A stretch of 64,000 nt of DNA. It comes from Tunicatimonas pelagia (GTDB lineage Bacteria > Bacteroidota > Bacteroidia > Cytophagales > Cyclobacteriaceae). Position 1 is the first letter of the stretch. Each line of letters opens with the position of its first letter. Position numbers and translations under genes: made by a program. Under the pieces are notes generated by a model, which was given only the letters and a program-made list of their open reading frames with translations, was not told where the DNA came from and made no database searches. Shown here piece after piece: positions 1-10,300 of this stretch. Location: contig NZ_CP120683.1 in assembly GCF_030506325.1 (NCBI RefSeq), positions 5,221,001-5,285,000 on the forward strand, written 5' to 3'.

Positions 1-1326
1 CAGTTATACCTTAACCAGATTGAAGAACTCGCCGAAGAAGAGCAGCTACGGATTGAAAACAACGTAAAACAGGCTATTGCCCGACTCAATTCTTTTTTAA
101 CCAATGAAGGGGCCTTCGCCTACTGGCCGGGTAGCCAAGATGCCGATGAGTGGAGTACTAGTTATGCCGGACACTTTCTGCTAGAGGCTCAGCAGCAAGG
201 CTACGCAATTCCGGTTGGGCTGATGCAAGCCTGGCAGAACTACCAGCGACGACGGGCTAACCAGTGGGGAGCTGGTTCGGGTTACGTTCGGGAAGAGCTG
301 ATTCAGGCGTATCGCTTGTACACCTTGGCCTTAGCGGGAAATCCGGCACAAGGTGCTATGAATCGTTTAAGAGAGAAGGGAAATTTATCATTAACTGCGG
401 TGTGGCGATTAGCCGCTGCTTACGCCCTCATCGGTCAGCCGGAAGTAGCTACTCAGACGATTAACGGTTTAGAGACAAACGTACCCAAGTACCAAGAAAA
501 CTATGGTACCTACGGTTCGGCCTACCGCGATGAAGCAATGATACTGGAAACGCTCACGATTCTAGAGAAAAAAGTAGAAGCACTACGGCTGTACCAGCGA
601 ATCTCTACTGCGTTGGGTAATGAGTCGGTGTGGATGAGTACCCAGACCACTGCTTTTTGCTTGTTGGCGGCTAGTAAGTACACTCAATCGGTGAATACCG
701 ATCAGGAAATACAGTTTACGTACCAGATACCCGGTCGTCCGCTGAGCGAGGTTCGCTCGCAGATGTCGCTTGTGCAACGCCCACTAGATGTGCAGTCCGG
801 ACGTCGTTATACAGCAAATGTTACTAACCAAACCGAGGGTGATTTGTACGCTCGGGTGGTTTTGCGGGGTACTCCTCCAATGGAAGAAGCTGAAGCTGTT
901 GAAAATGGATTGCGGTTACAGATTAACTACAAAGATACCAATGGTGAACCCATTGAGCCGGAGAACATACTACAGGGTACCGATTTTTTAGCAGAAATCA
1001 CGGTGATTAACCCCGGCACCCAGGGCGATTTACAGCAATTGGCGTTAACCCATATTGTTCCTTCTGGCTGGGAGATCATCAACACTCGCTTGCAGAATAC
1101 ATCATCATTTTACCAACAAGATAGTTATGAGTATCAGGATATTCGCGATGATCGGGTGTATACCTATTTTGATCTATCGGCTGGAGAACGTAAAACATTC
1201 ACACTGGTACTGAATTCAGCTTACGTCGGGCGGTTTTATCAGCCCGGGATTTATTGCGAAGCTATGTACGATAATACGCTGAATGTGCGCTCTGAAGGCC
1301 GTTGGGTAGAAGTACAGCAACCGTAG
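1..1326 (+). CDS. Alpha-2-macroglobulin family protein, C-terminal part (5' end outside window)
   Basis: The frame is open from base 1 to the TAG at 1324, so only the last 441 residues are present. The first ~230 residues are helical and read like the thioester/complement-like alpha-alpha barrel region of bacterial alpha-2-macroglobulins, with an aromatic patch around FAYWPG. The last ~200 residues are beta-rich, like the closing macroglobulin domains. In the family these are large periplasmic or lipid-anchored protease traps. The signal peptide and any thioester motif would lie upstream and cannot be judged. No pbpC, a frequent partner elsewhere, follows. The identification is by overall pattern, not by a diagnostic motif. 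Confidence 0.75.
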   Translation, partial: QLYLNQIEELAEEEQLRIENNVKQAIARLNSFLTNEGAFAYWPGSQDADEWSTSYAGHFLLEAQQQGYAIPVGLMQAWQNYQRRRANQWGAGSGYVREELIQAYRLYTLALAGNPAQGAMNRLREKGNLSLTAVWRLAAAYALIGQPEVATQTINGLETNVPKYQENYGTYGSAYRDEAMILETLTILEKKVEALRLYQRISTALGNESVWMSTQTTAFCLLAASKYTQSVNTDQEIQFTYQIPGRPLSEVRSQMSLVQRPLDVQSGRRYTANVTNQTEGDLYARVVLRGTPPMEEAEAVENGLRLQINYKDTNGEPIEPENILQGTDFLAEITVINPGTQGDLQQLALTHIVPSGWEIINTRLQNTSSFYQQDSYEYQDIRDDRVYTYFDLSAGERKTFTLVLNSAYVGRFYQPGIYCEAMYDNTLNVRSEGRWVEVQQP

Positions 1327-1376
1327 TAGTTTTATTGCTTATCGCGCATTTTTAAGATCGCTTTAAAACAAAAAAA

Positions 1377-1404
1377 CCTACTTCGCAATGCGAGCAGGCT
1401 TTTC
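1377..1404 (+). terminator. Possible intrinsic terminator after the macroglobulin gene
   Basis: An imperfect hairpin (CCTACTTCGC / GCGAGCAGG around an AAT loop) is preceded by a run of A and followed by CTTTTCC. It lies about 50 bp after the stop codon. The T run is short, so termination in this direction is uncertain; the A run would act as a T run for the other strand. Confidence 0.35.
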
Positions 1405-1420
1405 CAAAACTACCTAAACT

Positions 1421-1465
1421 ATGAGAAACAATTCTACTGTCCTACTTAGGACTAACCGTAAGTAG
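1421..1465 (+). other. Possible 14-codon leader-type ORF
   Basis: An ATG 22 bases after the hairpin at 1377-1398 opens a 14-residue basic peptide (MRNNSTVLLRTNRK) ending in TAG. It lies 143 bp upstream of endonuclease V. Apart from the hairpin I see nothing else in the 282-bp gap 1327-1608. The ORF is short enough to be chance; only conservation would make it real. Confidence 0.15.
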
Positions 1466-1608
1466 AACATGTCTTCAGCGATGAAGACGTAACAAAGATG
1501 AGGGGTTTTCCTGGAATTGTATAATCATTTACTAGCTTTGCCTTACGGGTGTAAGAATTTTTTGAAGCCTGTTAATTTTTACTACGGTACACACCAAACC
1601 CTACATGA

Positions 1609-2313
1609 ATGCTAATACCGCTACACCCTTGGAACGTTAGCCCCACTGAAGCAGTGAAGATTCAGCGAGATATGCGGGAAAAGGTACGGCTCGAGCCTTT
1701 ATTTGATTCTGTTCAATACGTAGCCGGGGCTGATATTTCCTTTGATCGTGGTTCGGATGTGTTTCATGCGGGCATTGTTATTTTGCGATTACCCTCGCTT
1801 CAGGTGTGTGGGCACTCGCTAGTTACTACCAAATCTACCTTTCCCTACGTGCCGGGCTTGTTGTCGTTCCGAGAAATGCCGTCTTTGCTAGAAGCCTGGG
1901 ACCAATTGCCCACTAAACCGGATGTAGTAGTACTAGATGGGCACGGAATAGCGCACCCTCGTCGCTTAGGAATTGCTTCTCATTTTGGGCTTTGGGTCAA
2001 TAAACCTACCATTGGCTGTGCAAAAAAAATGTTGGTTGGCATGCACGAGACCCTAGCAACAGAAGCAAAATCACACGCACTAATTCACGACAATCAAGAA
2101 ATTATCGGGGTTGCGCTGCGGTCGCGGGAAAACGTAAACCCTATTTATATTTCGCCGGGACACCTTACGAATTTAGAAAGTGCGTTGTCTGTTGTAAGTG
2201 CCTGCCTCACCCGCTACCGTCTTCCTGAAGTAACTCGCCAGGCGCATCAATTGGTCAATCAACTACGTAGAGGCGAGGTACAGCCCGGAGTTCGGTTGTA
2301 TCAGGAGATGTGA
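1609..2313 (+). CDS. nfi: Endonuclease V (deoxyinosine 3'-endonuclease)
   Basis: The 234-residue protein has the family's usual length. It carries the EndoV metal-site signatures: AGADISF with Asp42, FREMP with Glu89, and LDGHG with Asp110 followed by HPRRLG, plus GCAKKMLVG near residue 138. Glu89 and Asp110 have the same numbers as in E. coli Nfi as I recall it. The family cleaves the second phosphodiester bond 3' of deoxyinosine and other deaminated bases, starting alternative excision repair. The ATG at 1609 is used; the ATG at 1605 is out of frame. The gene stands alone, 73 bp before the next gene. Confidence 0.93.
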   Translation: MLIPLHPWNVSPTEAVKIQRDMREKVRLEPLFDSVQYVAGADISFDRGSDVFHAGIVILRLPSLQVCGHSLVTTKSTFPYVPGLLSFREMPSLLEAWDQLPTKPDVVVLDGHGIAHPRRLGIASHFGLWVNKPTIGCAKKMLVGMHETLATEAKSHALIHDNQEIIGVALRSRENVNPIYISPGHLTNLESALSVVSACLTRYRLPEVTRQAHQLVNQLRRGEVQPGVRLYQEM

Positions 2314-2386
2314 TTTTTGGGTCTTATCTGCCTACTTTTTACGTGCTAAATACTATCTTCACCCGTATAGCTGACTTAATACTACC

Positions 2387-3493
2387 ATGAAAACACAGTC
2401 TCAACCTTCTCGCCGTCAATTTATTAAACAAACTGCTTCAGCTAGCGTTCTGGCGATTACCCCCGCCATCTGGAGTAAAAACATTAGTCTAATCGGGCTG
2501 AAACCTAAAGAAAAGATGGGGATCGCTTTAGTAGGTTTAGGCTACTACAGTGGTCAAGTATTAGCTCCGGCCTTGCAGGAAACGGAAAATTGTTATCTGG
2601 CAGGAGTGGTTACGGGTACTCCTGAGAAAGAAAAAGTTTGGGCCGAGAAATATGGTATCAAAGATCAGAATATCTACAACTACGAAACCTACGATCAGAT
2701 TGCTGATAATGATGATATTGATATTATTTACGTAGTACTGCCCAACTCTATGCACGCGGAGTACGTAATTCGTGCGGCTAAGGCCGGAAAGCACGTAATC
2801 TGTGAAAAGCCTATGGCATCGAGTGTGGAGGAGTGCGAAGCAATGATCAAAGCCTGCGAAGATAATAACCGTAAACTTTCTATCGGCTACCGAATGCAGT
2901 TTGAGCCGCATACGCAAGAAATAATGCGCTTGGGGCAGGAGAAAGTATTTGGCTCCGTGAAACTGGTGAATGCTGGAGCGGGCTACCGTGAAGCCCGAGC
3001 CGACCATTGGAAACTAAACCAAGAAATGGGAGGCGGAGCAATGATGGATATGGGAGTATATGCCCTACAAGCAGCTCGCTACGTTACGGGCGAAGAGCCA
3101 ATTGCCGTAACTGCCCAGTCTTTTACTACTCGTCCTGAAATCTTTACTGAAGTAGACGAAACTACCATGTTTCAGTTAGAATTTCCGAGTGGCGCACTGG
3201 CTAATCTGCACACCAGCTTTGGTATGGGAATGAATTACCTGAACGTAACGGCTGAAAAAGGTTGGTTTAAGCTTGATCCGTTTTCGGCTTACGGAGGTAT
3301 AAAAGGAGAGAGTAAAAATGGGCCAATTGACTTTCCGCAGATTAACCAGCAGGCCGCGCAAATGGATGGGCAAGCCATGAGTGTAATGGAGGATAAACCA
3401 ATGCAGGTACCTGGTGAAGAAGGGTTACGTGATATGCGGGTGGTAGAAGCTGTGTATCGCGCTATTGAATCTGGCGATCAGGAAAAAGTGTAA
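2387..3493 (+). CDS. Tat-exported Gfo/Idh/MocA-family oxidoreductase
   Basis: The 368-residue protein starts with a twin-arginine leader (SRRQFIK at residues 8-14, then a hydrophobic stretch to about 28). This predicts folded export with the cofactor bound. The NAD(P)-binding Rossmann motif GLVGLG-type sequence lies at about 46-52 and the family signature EKP at 140-142. The C-terminal half (YRMQFEPH onward) fits the GFO/IDH/MocA alpha/beta domain. In Bacteroidota such exported members usually act on sugars or glycan-derived substrates, but the substrate cannot be read here. It is not obviously in an operon. Confidence 0.88.
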   Translation: MKTQSQPSRRQFIKQTASASVLAITPAIWSKNISLIGLKPKEKMGIALVGLGYYSGQVLAPALQETENCYLAGVVTGTPEKEKVWAEKYGIKDQNIYNYETYDQIADNDDIDIIYVVLPNSMHAEYVIRAAKAGKHVICEKPMASSVEECEAMIKACEDNNRKLSIGYRMQFEPHTQEIMRLGQEKVFGSVKLVNAGAGYREARADHWKLNQEMGGGAMMDMGVYALQAARYVTGEEPIAVTAQSFTTRPEIFTEVDETTMFQLEFPSGALANLHTSFGMGMNYLNVTAEKGWFKLDPFSAYGGIKGESKNGPIDFPQINQQAAQMDGQAMSVMEDKPMQVPGEEGLRDMRVVEAVYRAIESGDQEKV

Positions 3494-3520
3494 TTTTTAG
3501 TTGAAACCGCGTCGGCGGCC

Positions 3521-3597
3521 GATTGATAATGGATAACGGCCGCGCGGTTGATAATTACTAAAACGACCCATTATCAACCTCGGAACTTATCCGGGAT
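3521..3597. repeat. Degenerate heptad-period intergenic repeat with inverted arms
   Basis: TTGATAATGG at 3523-3532 is the exact reverse complement of CCATTATCAA at 3568-3577, and two 7-bp units ending in GAT open the stretch. The material between is GC-rich (GGCCGCGCGG). It lies directly upstream of the NYN-domain gene and resembles the clearer 7-bp arrays elsewhere in the window. Confidence 0.45.
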
Positions 3598-3613
3598 CAA
3601 ATTTTATTTTTTT

Positions 3614-4105
3614 ATGAGTAAAGTAACCTTGCCACCCGTAAGAATCAGTCAGTCAGTGGCGATTTTAGTTGACGGGAACAATATTGAAATTAGTTTGCAC
3701 AATCTGTTCAGTAAGAATAATATCATGCTGAACTACGACACGCTAATTCCCCGTTTGTTAGGTGAACGAGGGTTAAACCGTATCATTTACTTTCGGGAGG
3801 GGAGTAGCATCTCTTCTAAGCTGGCGCAACGCTTACGAAAAAACTACCACGGCTCAGTAGTGCCTTGCTACAAAGGAGCCGATATTCCACTGAGCATTAA
3901 GGCAACCCAACTAGCGCACAAAGTAGATGCTATTGTAATTCTTTCCGGCGATGCCGATTACGTAGAATTAGTTCGCCATCTGAAATCGGAAGGGGTACGG
4001 GTAGAAATTGCGGCGGTAGAAAAAACCACCGCCGCCGTACTATTGGAAGAAGCGGATTACTTCACTCCTATCACCAAAGAAGACTGCTTTGAATACACCG
4101 GATAG
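3614..4105 (+). CDS. NYN (PIN-like) domain protein, LabA/DUF88 type
   Basis: I start at the ATG at 3614 (163 residues). An upstream ATG at 3548 would run through the repeat-like sequence, and conserved sequence begins only after residue 10. The motif LVDGNNIE (Asp20) opens the fold and SGDADY (Asp113, Asp115) supplies the second acidic pair. This is the pattern of NYN-domain putative ribonucleases of the LabA/DUF88 group, here as a single domain. The predicted role is metal-dependent RNA cleavage; the substrate is unknown. It is the last recognisable gene before the gap leading to the Wadjet operon, and I see no evidence that it belongs to it. Confidence 0.85.
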   Translation: MSKVTLPPVRISQSVAILVDGNNIEISLHNLFSKNNIMLNYDTLIPRLLGERGLNRIIYFREGSSISSKLAQRLRKNYHGSVVPCYKGADIPLSIKATQLAHKVDAIVILSGDADYVELVRHLKSEGVRVEIAAVEKTTAAVLLEEADYFTPITKEDCFEYTG

Positions 4106-5316
4106 CAGCATAATTAACATCTGTTACTACTAATTTAATCGCTTATTCTCATTCCGTAGGGGTGTGTGACAGCGCAAGGGACGCGAGGAGAACCACCACA
4201 AAATTACAAAGAAGCCTTAAAAAGAACGTGTCCCCTAAACAGGTTCGGGGTCTCCTGCTTAATAGGATGGGATGCCGTAGTTCTACTAGGAGAATAAATC
4301 CGGCAAAATAATAGACACTTTTGTCGTACACCCACCCTACAGTCAAAGAGGAGTTAAGCCGCGAACTGCTACATGAATTGATATTTCTTGAGGCTCCAAA
4401 GGTAAAGTTGATATGCATTTACAATTGATGAATATATACCTCACTCTTTTCAGTAAGCTGGGGAAATAATACCCCAAGTGATTTACCGAACATACCCCCA
4501 GCGGTTTTTATCGCGTTTGCACTAAATTTGATAAGATAGTGTGACAATGATAGGTATTAAGTGGTGAAAGTCTGAATTAGCTTATTGCTGGTATAGATTG
4601 CTATAATTTCGGAACTAGCTAGCAGGTCACTAATTTATCATTACGCTTGGGGCAATGTTGTTTGCCGGTTGATCCATCATTGTTGACATTGGTTATAAGT
4701 TTTTGTCTGGTTTTATTATTGGGAAGAAAATAATTGCACATCCAAAGCCATGAAAATAATAAACATCTACATACACGACGCGATGGCTTTGATTGAACAA
4801 AGCAAAAAGCAGTGTCACCAAAGCAGAAGCAGAATTACCAAGGCACGTACTAAGCTGCACCAGCTTAAGTCACTTCCTAAAAAGCAAGCAGTCTAGTAGT
4901 TTTTACTTTAGCTACTGCTCGTCATTTCTAAGAGTATTATTTATCTAGGGTAAGTACTGGTTCAGGTTTAAATCTGCAATAGAAAAGTGGGTAAAAAGCT
5001 AATCCACACTTTGGTAATGTTTCCGTTTCATCGTTTTACTCAACGACCACCTAAGGGTGGGTTTGATTTATGCGCCCGGTACCCGACGATATCAGATACC
5101 CGTGCTTTTGCTACAGCCCCGGTACCGATAAAGTACGTCTACAACACAATTTTAATGAGATGCCCGCGTTTCGGGTACTACAGTAGTTCCTTCGGTATAC
5201 GTTTTGGTGGAATAAGTCTTGGAACGTATAGGTAGTTATGTCTACTTTTGGGGTGCAGATAAGCGAGAGAATAGACTATAGTTTAGCTCTTCCGTTCTGC
5301 ACTACATTGATACGTT
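4106..5316. other. Gene-poor 1.2-kb region upstream of the Wadjet operon
   Basis: No recognisable gene is found. Short open frames exist at 4149-4418 (-), 4750-4896 (+), 4987-5235 (+) and 5238-5423 (+), without familiar motifs. A 7-bp inverted pair GCTGGGG/CCCCAGC frames a 35-bp loop near 4455-4505. From about 5040 on, base composition (GGTACC, TAC and CCG-rich words) looks gene-like, so decayed coding sequence is possible. The jetA promoter should lie at the right end. Confidence 0.5.
4750..4896 (+). CDS. Possible small basic protein (48 aa), unrecognised
   Basis: The ATG at 4750 opens 48 codons to a TAG at 4894. The product is lysine/glutamine-rich and helical (IEQSKKQCHQSRSRITK region), ending in KKQAV. 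It is preceded by about 100 bp of AT-rich sequence that could hold a promoter. I recognise no family. It is listed because it is the most protein-like small frame in the gap; it may be chance. Confidence 0.25.
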   Translation: MKIINIYIHDAMALIEQSKKQCHQSRSRITKARTKLHQLKSLPKKQAV

Positions 5317-6756
5317 ATGCACTACGAAGACCTGCGCTACCACCTCGACCACCATGTAGCCCTGCGATTTGTCAGGAAAGATCACGCGCCACTAATCGGC
5401 TCGTTCCTGCACCATGCGTTTAAAGCCGAGAATCACTTTAAAGTACTGGAAACCGAGCTGACGAATCGCTTGTACGATTTTCTATCAACCCTCAATGCGG
5501 GGCATGATCCGGCTTTGTATCCGTTGAGTCCTAAAGAGTACCTTAAACAGTGGACGCAGAATGGCTTTCTGAGTAGAGCCTACGAAGAAAACTGGGACGT
5601 ACCTATTTACCAATTGACATCCGGCAGTGAAATGGCTCTCCGTTGGCTAGCTGATCTGGATAAAAAATCGTTCGTTGGTACCGAAAGTCGCTTGCTTCAG
5701 ATCATTCGCCTGCTGGAAGAAATGGTGCAAAAAACGCAGATTGACCCGGCAGAACGAATTAAGCTACTAGAAAAACAGAAGGAAGCATTGGATCAGGAAA
5801 TTGCCGAACTGTCGGTTCGCGAAGAACCGCTAGAACCGGACGAAACCCAGCTCAAAGAACGATTCTTTGAGCTAGAGCGTATGGCACGTGATCTAATGGC
5901 TGATTTTCGGGAAGTTGGCGAAAATTTTCGCTCGCTTGACCGTCGCGCCCGAGAAAAGCAACTGACCAAAACTACCACGCGTGGAAAAATGGTTGGCGAG
6001 GTGCTGGATGCCTACGATGCGCTTTGGCAATCAGATCAGGGTAAGAGCTTTGCTGCCTTTTGGGAGCTACTGATGAATACCCAGCAACAAGAAGCACTTG
6101 ACGGCATGATCCGGCAGGTAAAGCAACTGCCTCAGGTAGCCTCGCTCAGCAGCAATGCCGTGATTAGTCGGCTCAAAATCAATCTCATTAACGTAGGCGA
6201 TCAGGTCAATCAGTCAAATCACCAACTCGTGGCTCAACTGCGGCGATTTTTAGACGCTCAGGTGCTGCTGGAGAATCGCCGGATTGCCGAAACCATCGAC
6301 ACCATCCAGACCGAAGCCGTAGCCCTCAAAGATACGATCAACTGGCGGAAGCCATTTTTCTGGCTCGACGACAAGCCGACGACGGACTTTACCATGGCCC
6401 GTCCGCTGTTCACACCTCCCACCCGTCCAGTAATCGCCACCGAGGTGATCGAAGAAGGAGTATCCGATCACCAGACTGATGTACTGTTTGAGCAGGTCTA
6501 CGTTGACCCACAGGAGCTGCAACGGAGAATCAGGAAGCTACTGCGGCAGCACGGTCAGGTATCGTTACAAGAGGTGACCCGCCACTTTCCGATTGAGAAG
6601 GGCTTGACCGAACTGCTGACGTACCTGAATCTTGCTTCGCAGGACAGTAGGACGGTAGTGGATACCGAGGTGGTCGAAGAAATTGAGGTGCGGGATAAAA
6701 AGTATTCTGAAGAACCATTTTTAGTAGATGTGCCGCAGCACATATTTTCGCGCTGA
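5317..6756 (+). CDS. jetA: Wadjet subunit JetA (DUF3375, kleisin-like)
   Basis: The 479-residue protein has the N-terminus typical of DUF3375 (LRYHLDHHVALRFVRKDHAP), a charged central coiled-coil stretch (about 145-215), and a C-terminal region that in the family binds the SMC head. JetA is the MukF-like kleisin of Wadjet, a condensin-type complex that recognises and cleaves closed circular plasmid DNA. The ATG at 5317 opens the family-typical N-terminus. It is the first gene of jetA-jetB-jetC-jetD, all on one strand; jetB begins 28 bp after its stop. No lesion is visible. Confidence 0.93.
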   Translation: MHYEDLRYHLDHHVALRFVRKDHAPLIGSFLHHAFKAENHFKVLETELTNRLYDFLSTLNAGHDPALYPLSPKEYLKQWTQNGFLSRAYEENWDVPIYQLTSGSEMALRWLADLDKKSFVGTESRLLQIIRLLEEMVQKTQIDPAERIKLLEKQKEALDQEIAELSVREEPLEPDETQLKERFFELERMARDLMADFREVGENFRSLDRRAREKQLTKTTTRGKMVGEVLDAYDALWQSDQGKSFAAFWELLMNTQQQEALDGMIRQVKQLPQVASLSSNAVISRLKINLINVGDQVNQSNHQLVAQLRRFLDAQVLLENRRIAETIDTIQTEAVALKDTINWRKPFFWLDDKPTTDFTMARPLFTPPTRPVIATEVIEEGVSDHQTDVLFEQVYVDPQELQRRIRKLLRQHGQVSLQEVTRHFPIEKGLTELLTYLNLASQDSRTVVDTEVVEEIEVRDKKYSEEPFLVDVPQHIFSR

Positions 6757-6784
6757 TGCGCTACTTTTACAAAAACTAATTCGT

Positions 6785-7378
6785 ATGACCGATACCGATC
6801 TGAAAAACGTCCCTAGCTATAGCAAAGTACTCGCCCACTTGCTGAAAGCACCGCTCTACGCCCATGATAAAGACGGTTGGCATCAGTTGCTACAGCACCA
6901 ACGTAGTATCCAGCAGCATTTTGGAGCGGTGGCTCTTACCCTTTACGTGGATGAACAAGAGGGCTACGCCTTCTTAAAGCCACTATCGGCCGAAGAGGAA
7001 GAAATGTGGCGCGAAGAACGGGGCGAAGACCCACCTCGCTTGGTGTCTCAGCGCAAGCTCAGCTACGGACATACGCTGATTCTGGTGCTGTTGCGCAAAC
7101 GGCTGCTGGAGCACGATGCTCAGGGAGGCGATACCCGCCTAGTCATTCCGCGAGACGAAATCCAGGAAATGATGCAAGTCTTTTTGCCCGACGAAACCAA
7201 CCAGGCCCGACTGACGGAGAACGTGGAAAGCGGTATCAACAAGATGATTGACATTGGCATCCTACGAGCTCTTAACAATGATCGCGAACACGTGGAAGTA
7301 AATCGAATTCTGAAAGCCAAGATTACACCGACCGAACTAGAAAGTATTGTAGAAAGCCTTAAAAAATACCGCCCATGA
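6785..7378 (+). CDS. jetB: Wadjet subunit JetB (DUF4194, KITE/MukE-like)
   Basis: I use the ATG at 6785 (197 residues, MTDTDLKNVPSYSKVLAHLL). An in-frame ATG at 6728 would overlap jetA and add a tail without family character. The protein has the winged-helix composition of DUF4194, including SYGHTLILVLLRKRLLE and the downstream HVEVNRILKAKITP strand-turn region. JetB is the MukE-like KITE subunit that binds the JetA kleisin. Its TGA overlaps the jetC ATG in an ATGA, consistent with coupled translation. Confidence 0.92.
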   Translation: MTDTDLKNVPSYSKVLAHLLKAPLYAHDKDGWHQLLQHQRSIQQHFGAVALTLYVDEQEGYAFLKPLSAEEEEMWREERGEDPPRLVSQRKLSYGHTLILVLLRKRLLEHDAQGGDTRLVIPRDEIQEMMQVFLPDETNQARLTENVESGINKMIDIGILRALNNDREHVEVNRILKAKITPTELESIVESLKKYRP

Positions 7379-10300
7379 GTACCACCGAAACCGCCATGTT
7401 GGATGTTGAAACCGGCCGTGAAGCTCAGCGGGATACCGCCTCGGTCGGGTATGACCACGGCTATCGCCTGGATGCGTTAGAAGTGTACAACTGGGGCACC
7501 TTCCACCGTAAAATATGGGCCATCCAGCCATCATCAAAAAACGCATTGCTCACTGGCGACATTGGGTCAGGAAAGAGTACCCTGGTAGATGCCCTCACTA
7601 CGCTCTTGGTACCGCACCACCGTATTGTGTACAACGCGGCTGCCGGAGCCCAGGCGAAAGAACGTTCGCTCCGCTCGTATATACGAGGTGAGTACCGCAG
7701 TGTACGCGCGAGCACCAGCACCCAGGCCAAATCAGTAGCTCTGCGCGAAGACGGTAAGAACTACTCGGTACTGCTGGCTCGCTTCACCAACACCGGGCTA
7801 CGCGAGCGGGTAACCCTGGCTCAGGTATTCTGGATAGAAGACCATAAAGAGAAAAAATTCTTCATCGTATCGCGTGACCGACTTACCATCAAAGACCACT
7901 TTACCGGCTTTGGGTCAGACCTGCTACAGCTCAAAGCGCAGCTACGTCGGCAGGAGCACACCCAGGTGTTCGATGCTTTTAAGGACTACAGTGCCCGCTT
8001 GCGACAGCACTTCGGCATGAGCAGTGAAAAAACGCTACAACTGTTTTACCAAACGGTCTCGATGAAGTCGGTGGATAACCTTACCACTTTTGTGCGCTCG
8101 CACATGCTGGATCAAACTGACACTCGCGAACAACTGCTCGAGCTGCAACGCAATTTCGAGAATCTCCAGCAAGCCTACGAAAGCGTGCTCAAAGCCCGCC
8201 AGCAAACCGACCTACTCAAACCAGTAATTGACGAAGGGAAAAAGTACGAGCGGATTATTGATAAAATCGGGCAACTGGAAAACCACCGCGATGCTCTGCC
8301 CAGCTTCATGGCCGAACAACGTTACCGTTTACTGAACGAAGCCCTGGTTGACATCCAGCAACAGCAGGAGGAAGTCAGTCAGCAACGGCAAGAAAAAGAG
8401 CAACGCTTGGCTCAGCTGAGCGACCAAAAGGAAGGAGTCACGAAGGCGTACTACCAGAGCGGAGGCAACCGCATCGAAGACATTAAGGGTGAAATCAAGC
8501 AGGCACAGCAAGAGAAGGATCGTCGGGCGGGTCGTTGGGATCAGTACCATCGGCTCACCGATATGCTACAGTATCCTCGCGCAGATACGCCGCCACTTTT
8601 CGAGAGCAATCAGCAGCAGGCGCAGCAAGCCCTATCAGATGTACGGGAACGGAAGCAGCAACTGCTGCGGGAGCGCGACGATAAAGTAGTGCATCGAAAC
8701 GAACTGTGGAAGCAGAAAGAAGAAGAGGAGCAGGAGCTGCACTCGCTGCAACAGCGGCAGAGCCAAATTCCCCGCCAGCAAATTGATATGCGGCAACACC
8801 TCACTGAGGCCTTGGGGTTGCGTACCGAACAGCTTCCGTTCGTCGGCGAACTACTGCGGGTACGACCCGAGGAGGCCGCCTGGGAGGGAGCGATTGAACG
8901 TGTGCTACACGGCTTCGCCCTGAGCCTACTGGTGCCTGATGAACTGTACGCGACGGTGAGCCAGTACGTAAACAACACCAACTTACGGGGGCGACTGGTC
9001 TATTACCGTACGTTGGCCGATACGGGTACTCCGTCCATTCATCCGGTTGCGGATCAGTCGATGTTGCATAAAATTGATATCAAGCCGGATACACCGTTTG
9101 AAGATTGGCTGGAACAAACACTGGAGCAACGATTCAATTACCTCTGTGCCGATACGGTGGATCAATTTCGTTCGCTTCCTCGCGCCATCACGCGCCAGGG
9201 TTTGGTGAAGCACGGGCGCGCCCGACACGAAAAGGATGACCGTCATGCTATTGATAACCGCCGGTTTTACGTGCTGGGTTGGTCGAACCAAGAAAAAATT
9301 GGGGCGATGCAAAAAGTGGTCAACCAATTGAAGCAGGACTGGCAGTTGGCAGGAGATGAGCTTGCCACACTGGAAGCAGCCACGGAGGAGCTGGATCAGC
9401 GGGCGGAGGCTGCGCGCGATCTGTTGCTGTTTGCAGAGTTTAATGACATTAACTGGTCAGAGGTAGTTCACCGCATTCAGGCACTGCAAGAAGAGATGCG
9501 CTCGCTGGAACACTCTTCGGATCAGTTGAAGCAGCTCAAGTCCGAAATGGATCGGCTTGCCGAGCAGATTACGATGCAGCAGCGCGAGAAAGAAGACCTA
9601 CTCACCCGGCAAGGAGCACTCACCAGCCGACGCAGCGACTGTGAGCGTGATATGCATGATGCCCAACAACGTAAAGACCTGATCAGTGAGGAAGAGAAAG
9701 CAGCCAACTTTCCGGCCCTGAAAAAGCTGGCGGGTACGGCGACCATCCGCCTGAGCGACTTGGAGAACGTGCGGCAGCGGATGCAAACCACCATTCAGAA
9801 AAAGCTAAACAAGCAGACCGCTGAGCGCGATAGTCTGGGCAAGCGGCTAGGGAGGTTGATTCATCAGTTTATTCAGCAGTTTCCGGCGGAGTCAGTAGAA
9901 ATTACCCCCTCGGCGGATTCGCTGCCCGAACTCCGTACCCTGCACCGCCGCCTGGTGCGCGACGACTTGCCCCAGCACGAGGCTCGCTTCCGGGAGCTGC
10001 TCCGCAAAGGTACCATCAATGACATCCTGCTATTCAAAAACAAGTTGGAAGCAGCTAGCGAGGAAATTGAGGAAAAGATTAATTTGATTAACGACTCACT
10101 GCGGGAGATTGAGTACGATCCGGGTACCTACATTCGCCTGGTGCCTGACAAAGAGCTGGATGCCGAGATTCGTAATTTTCAAACCGATCTTAAAAACTGC
10201 CTGAAAAATACGCTGGGGCAGGAAGATTACTATAACGAACAAAAGTACGTGCAGGTGAAGCAACTACTAGACCGCTTCCGCAGTGAGGAAAGCGCCGAAA

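Noticed and set aside
4149-4418. 89-codon minus-strand frame in the gap before Wadjet
   Set aside because: No motif, no helix or domain pattern, and it lies in AT-rich non-coding sequence; likely chance.
4987-5235. 82-codon plus-strand frame with odd coding-like words
   Set aside because: I could not match it to a family and its neighbours in other frames are equally open; kept only as part of the gap description.
5238-5423. 61-codon frame overlapping the jetA start
   Set aside because: It overlaps jetA in another frame and has no family character.
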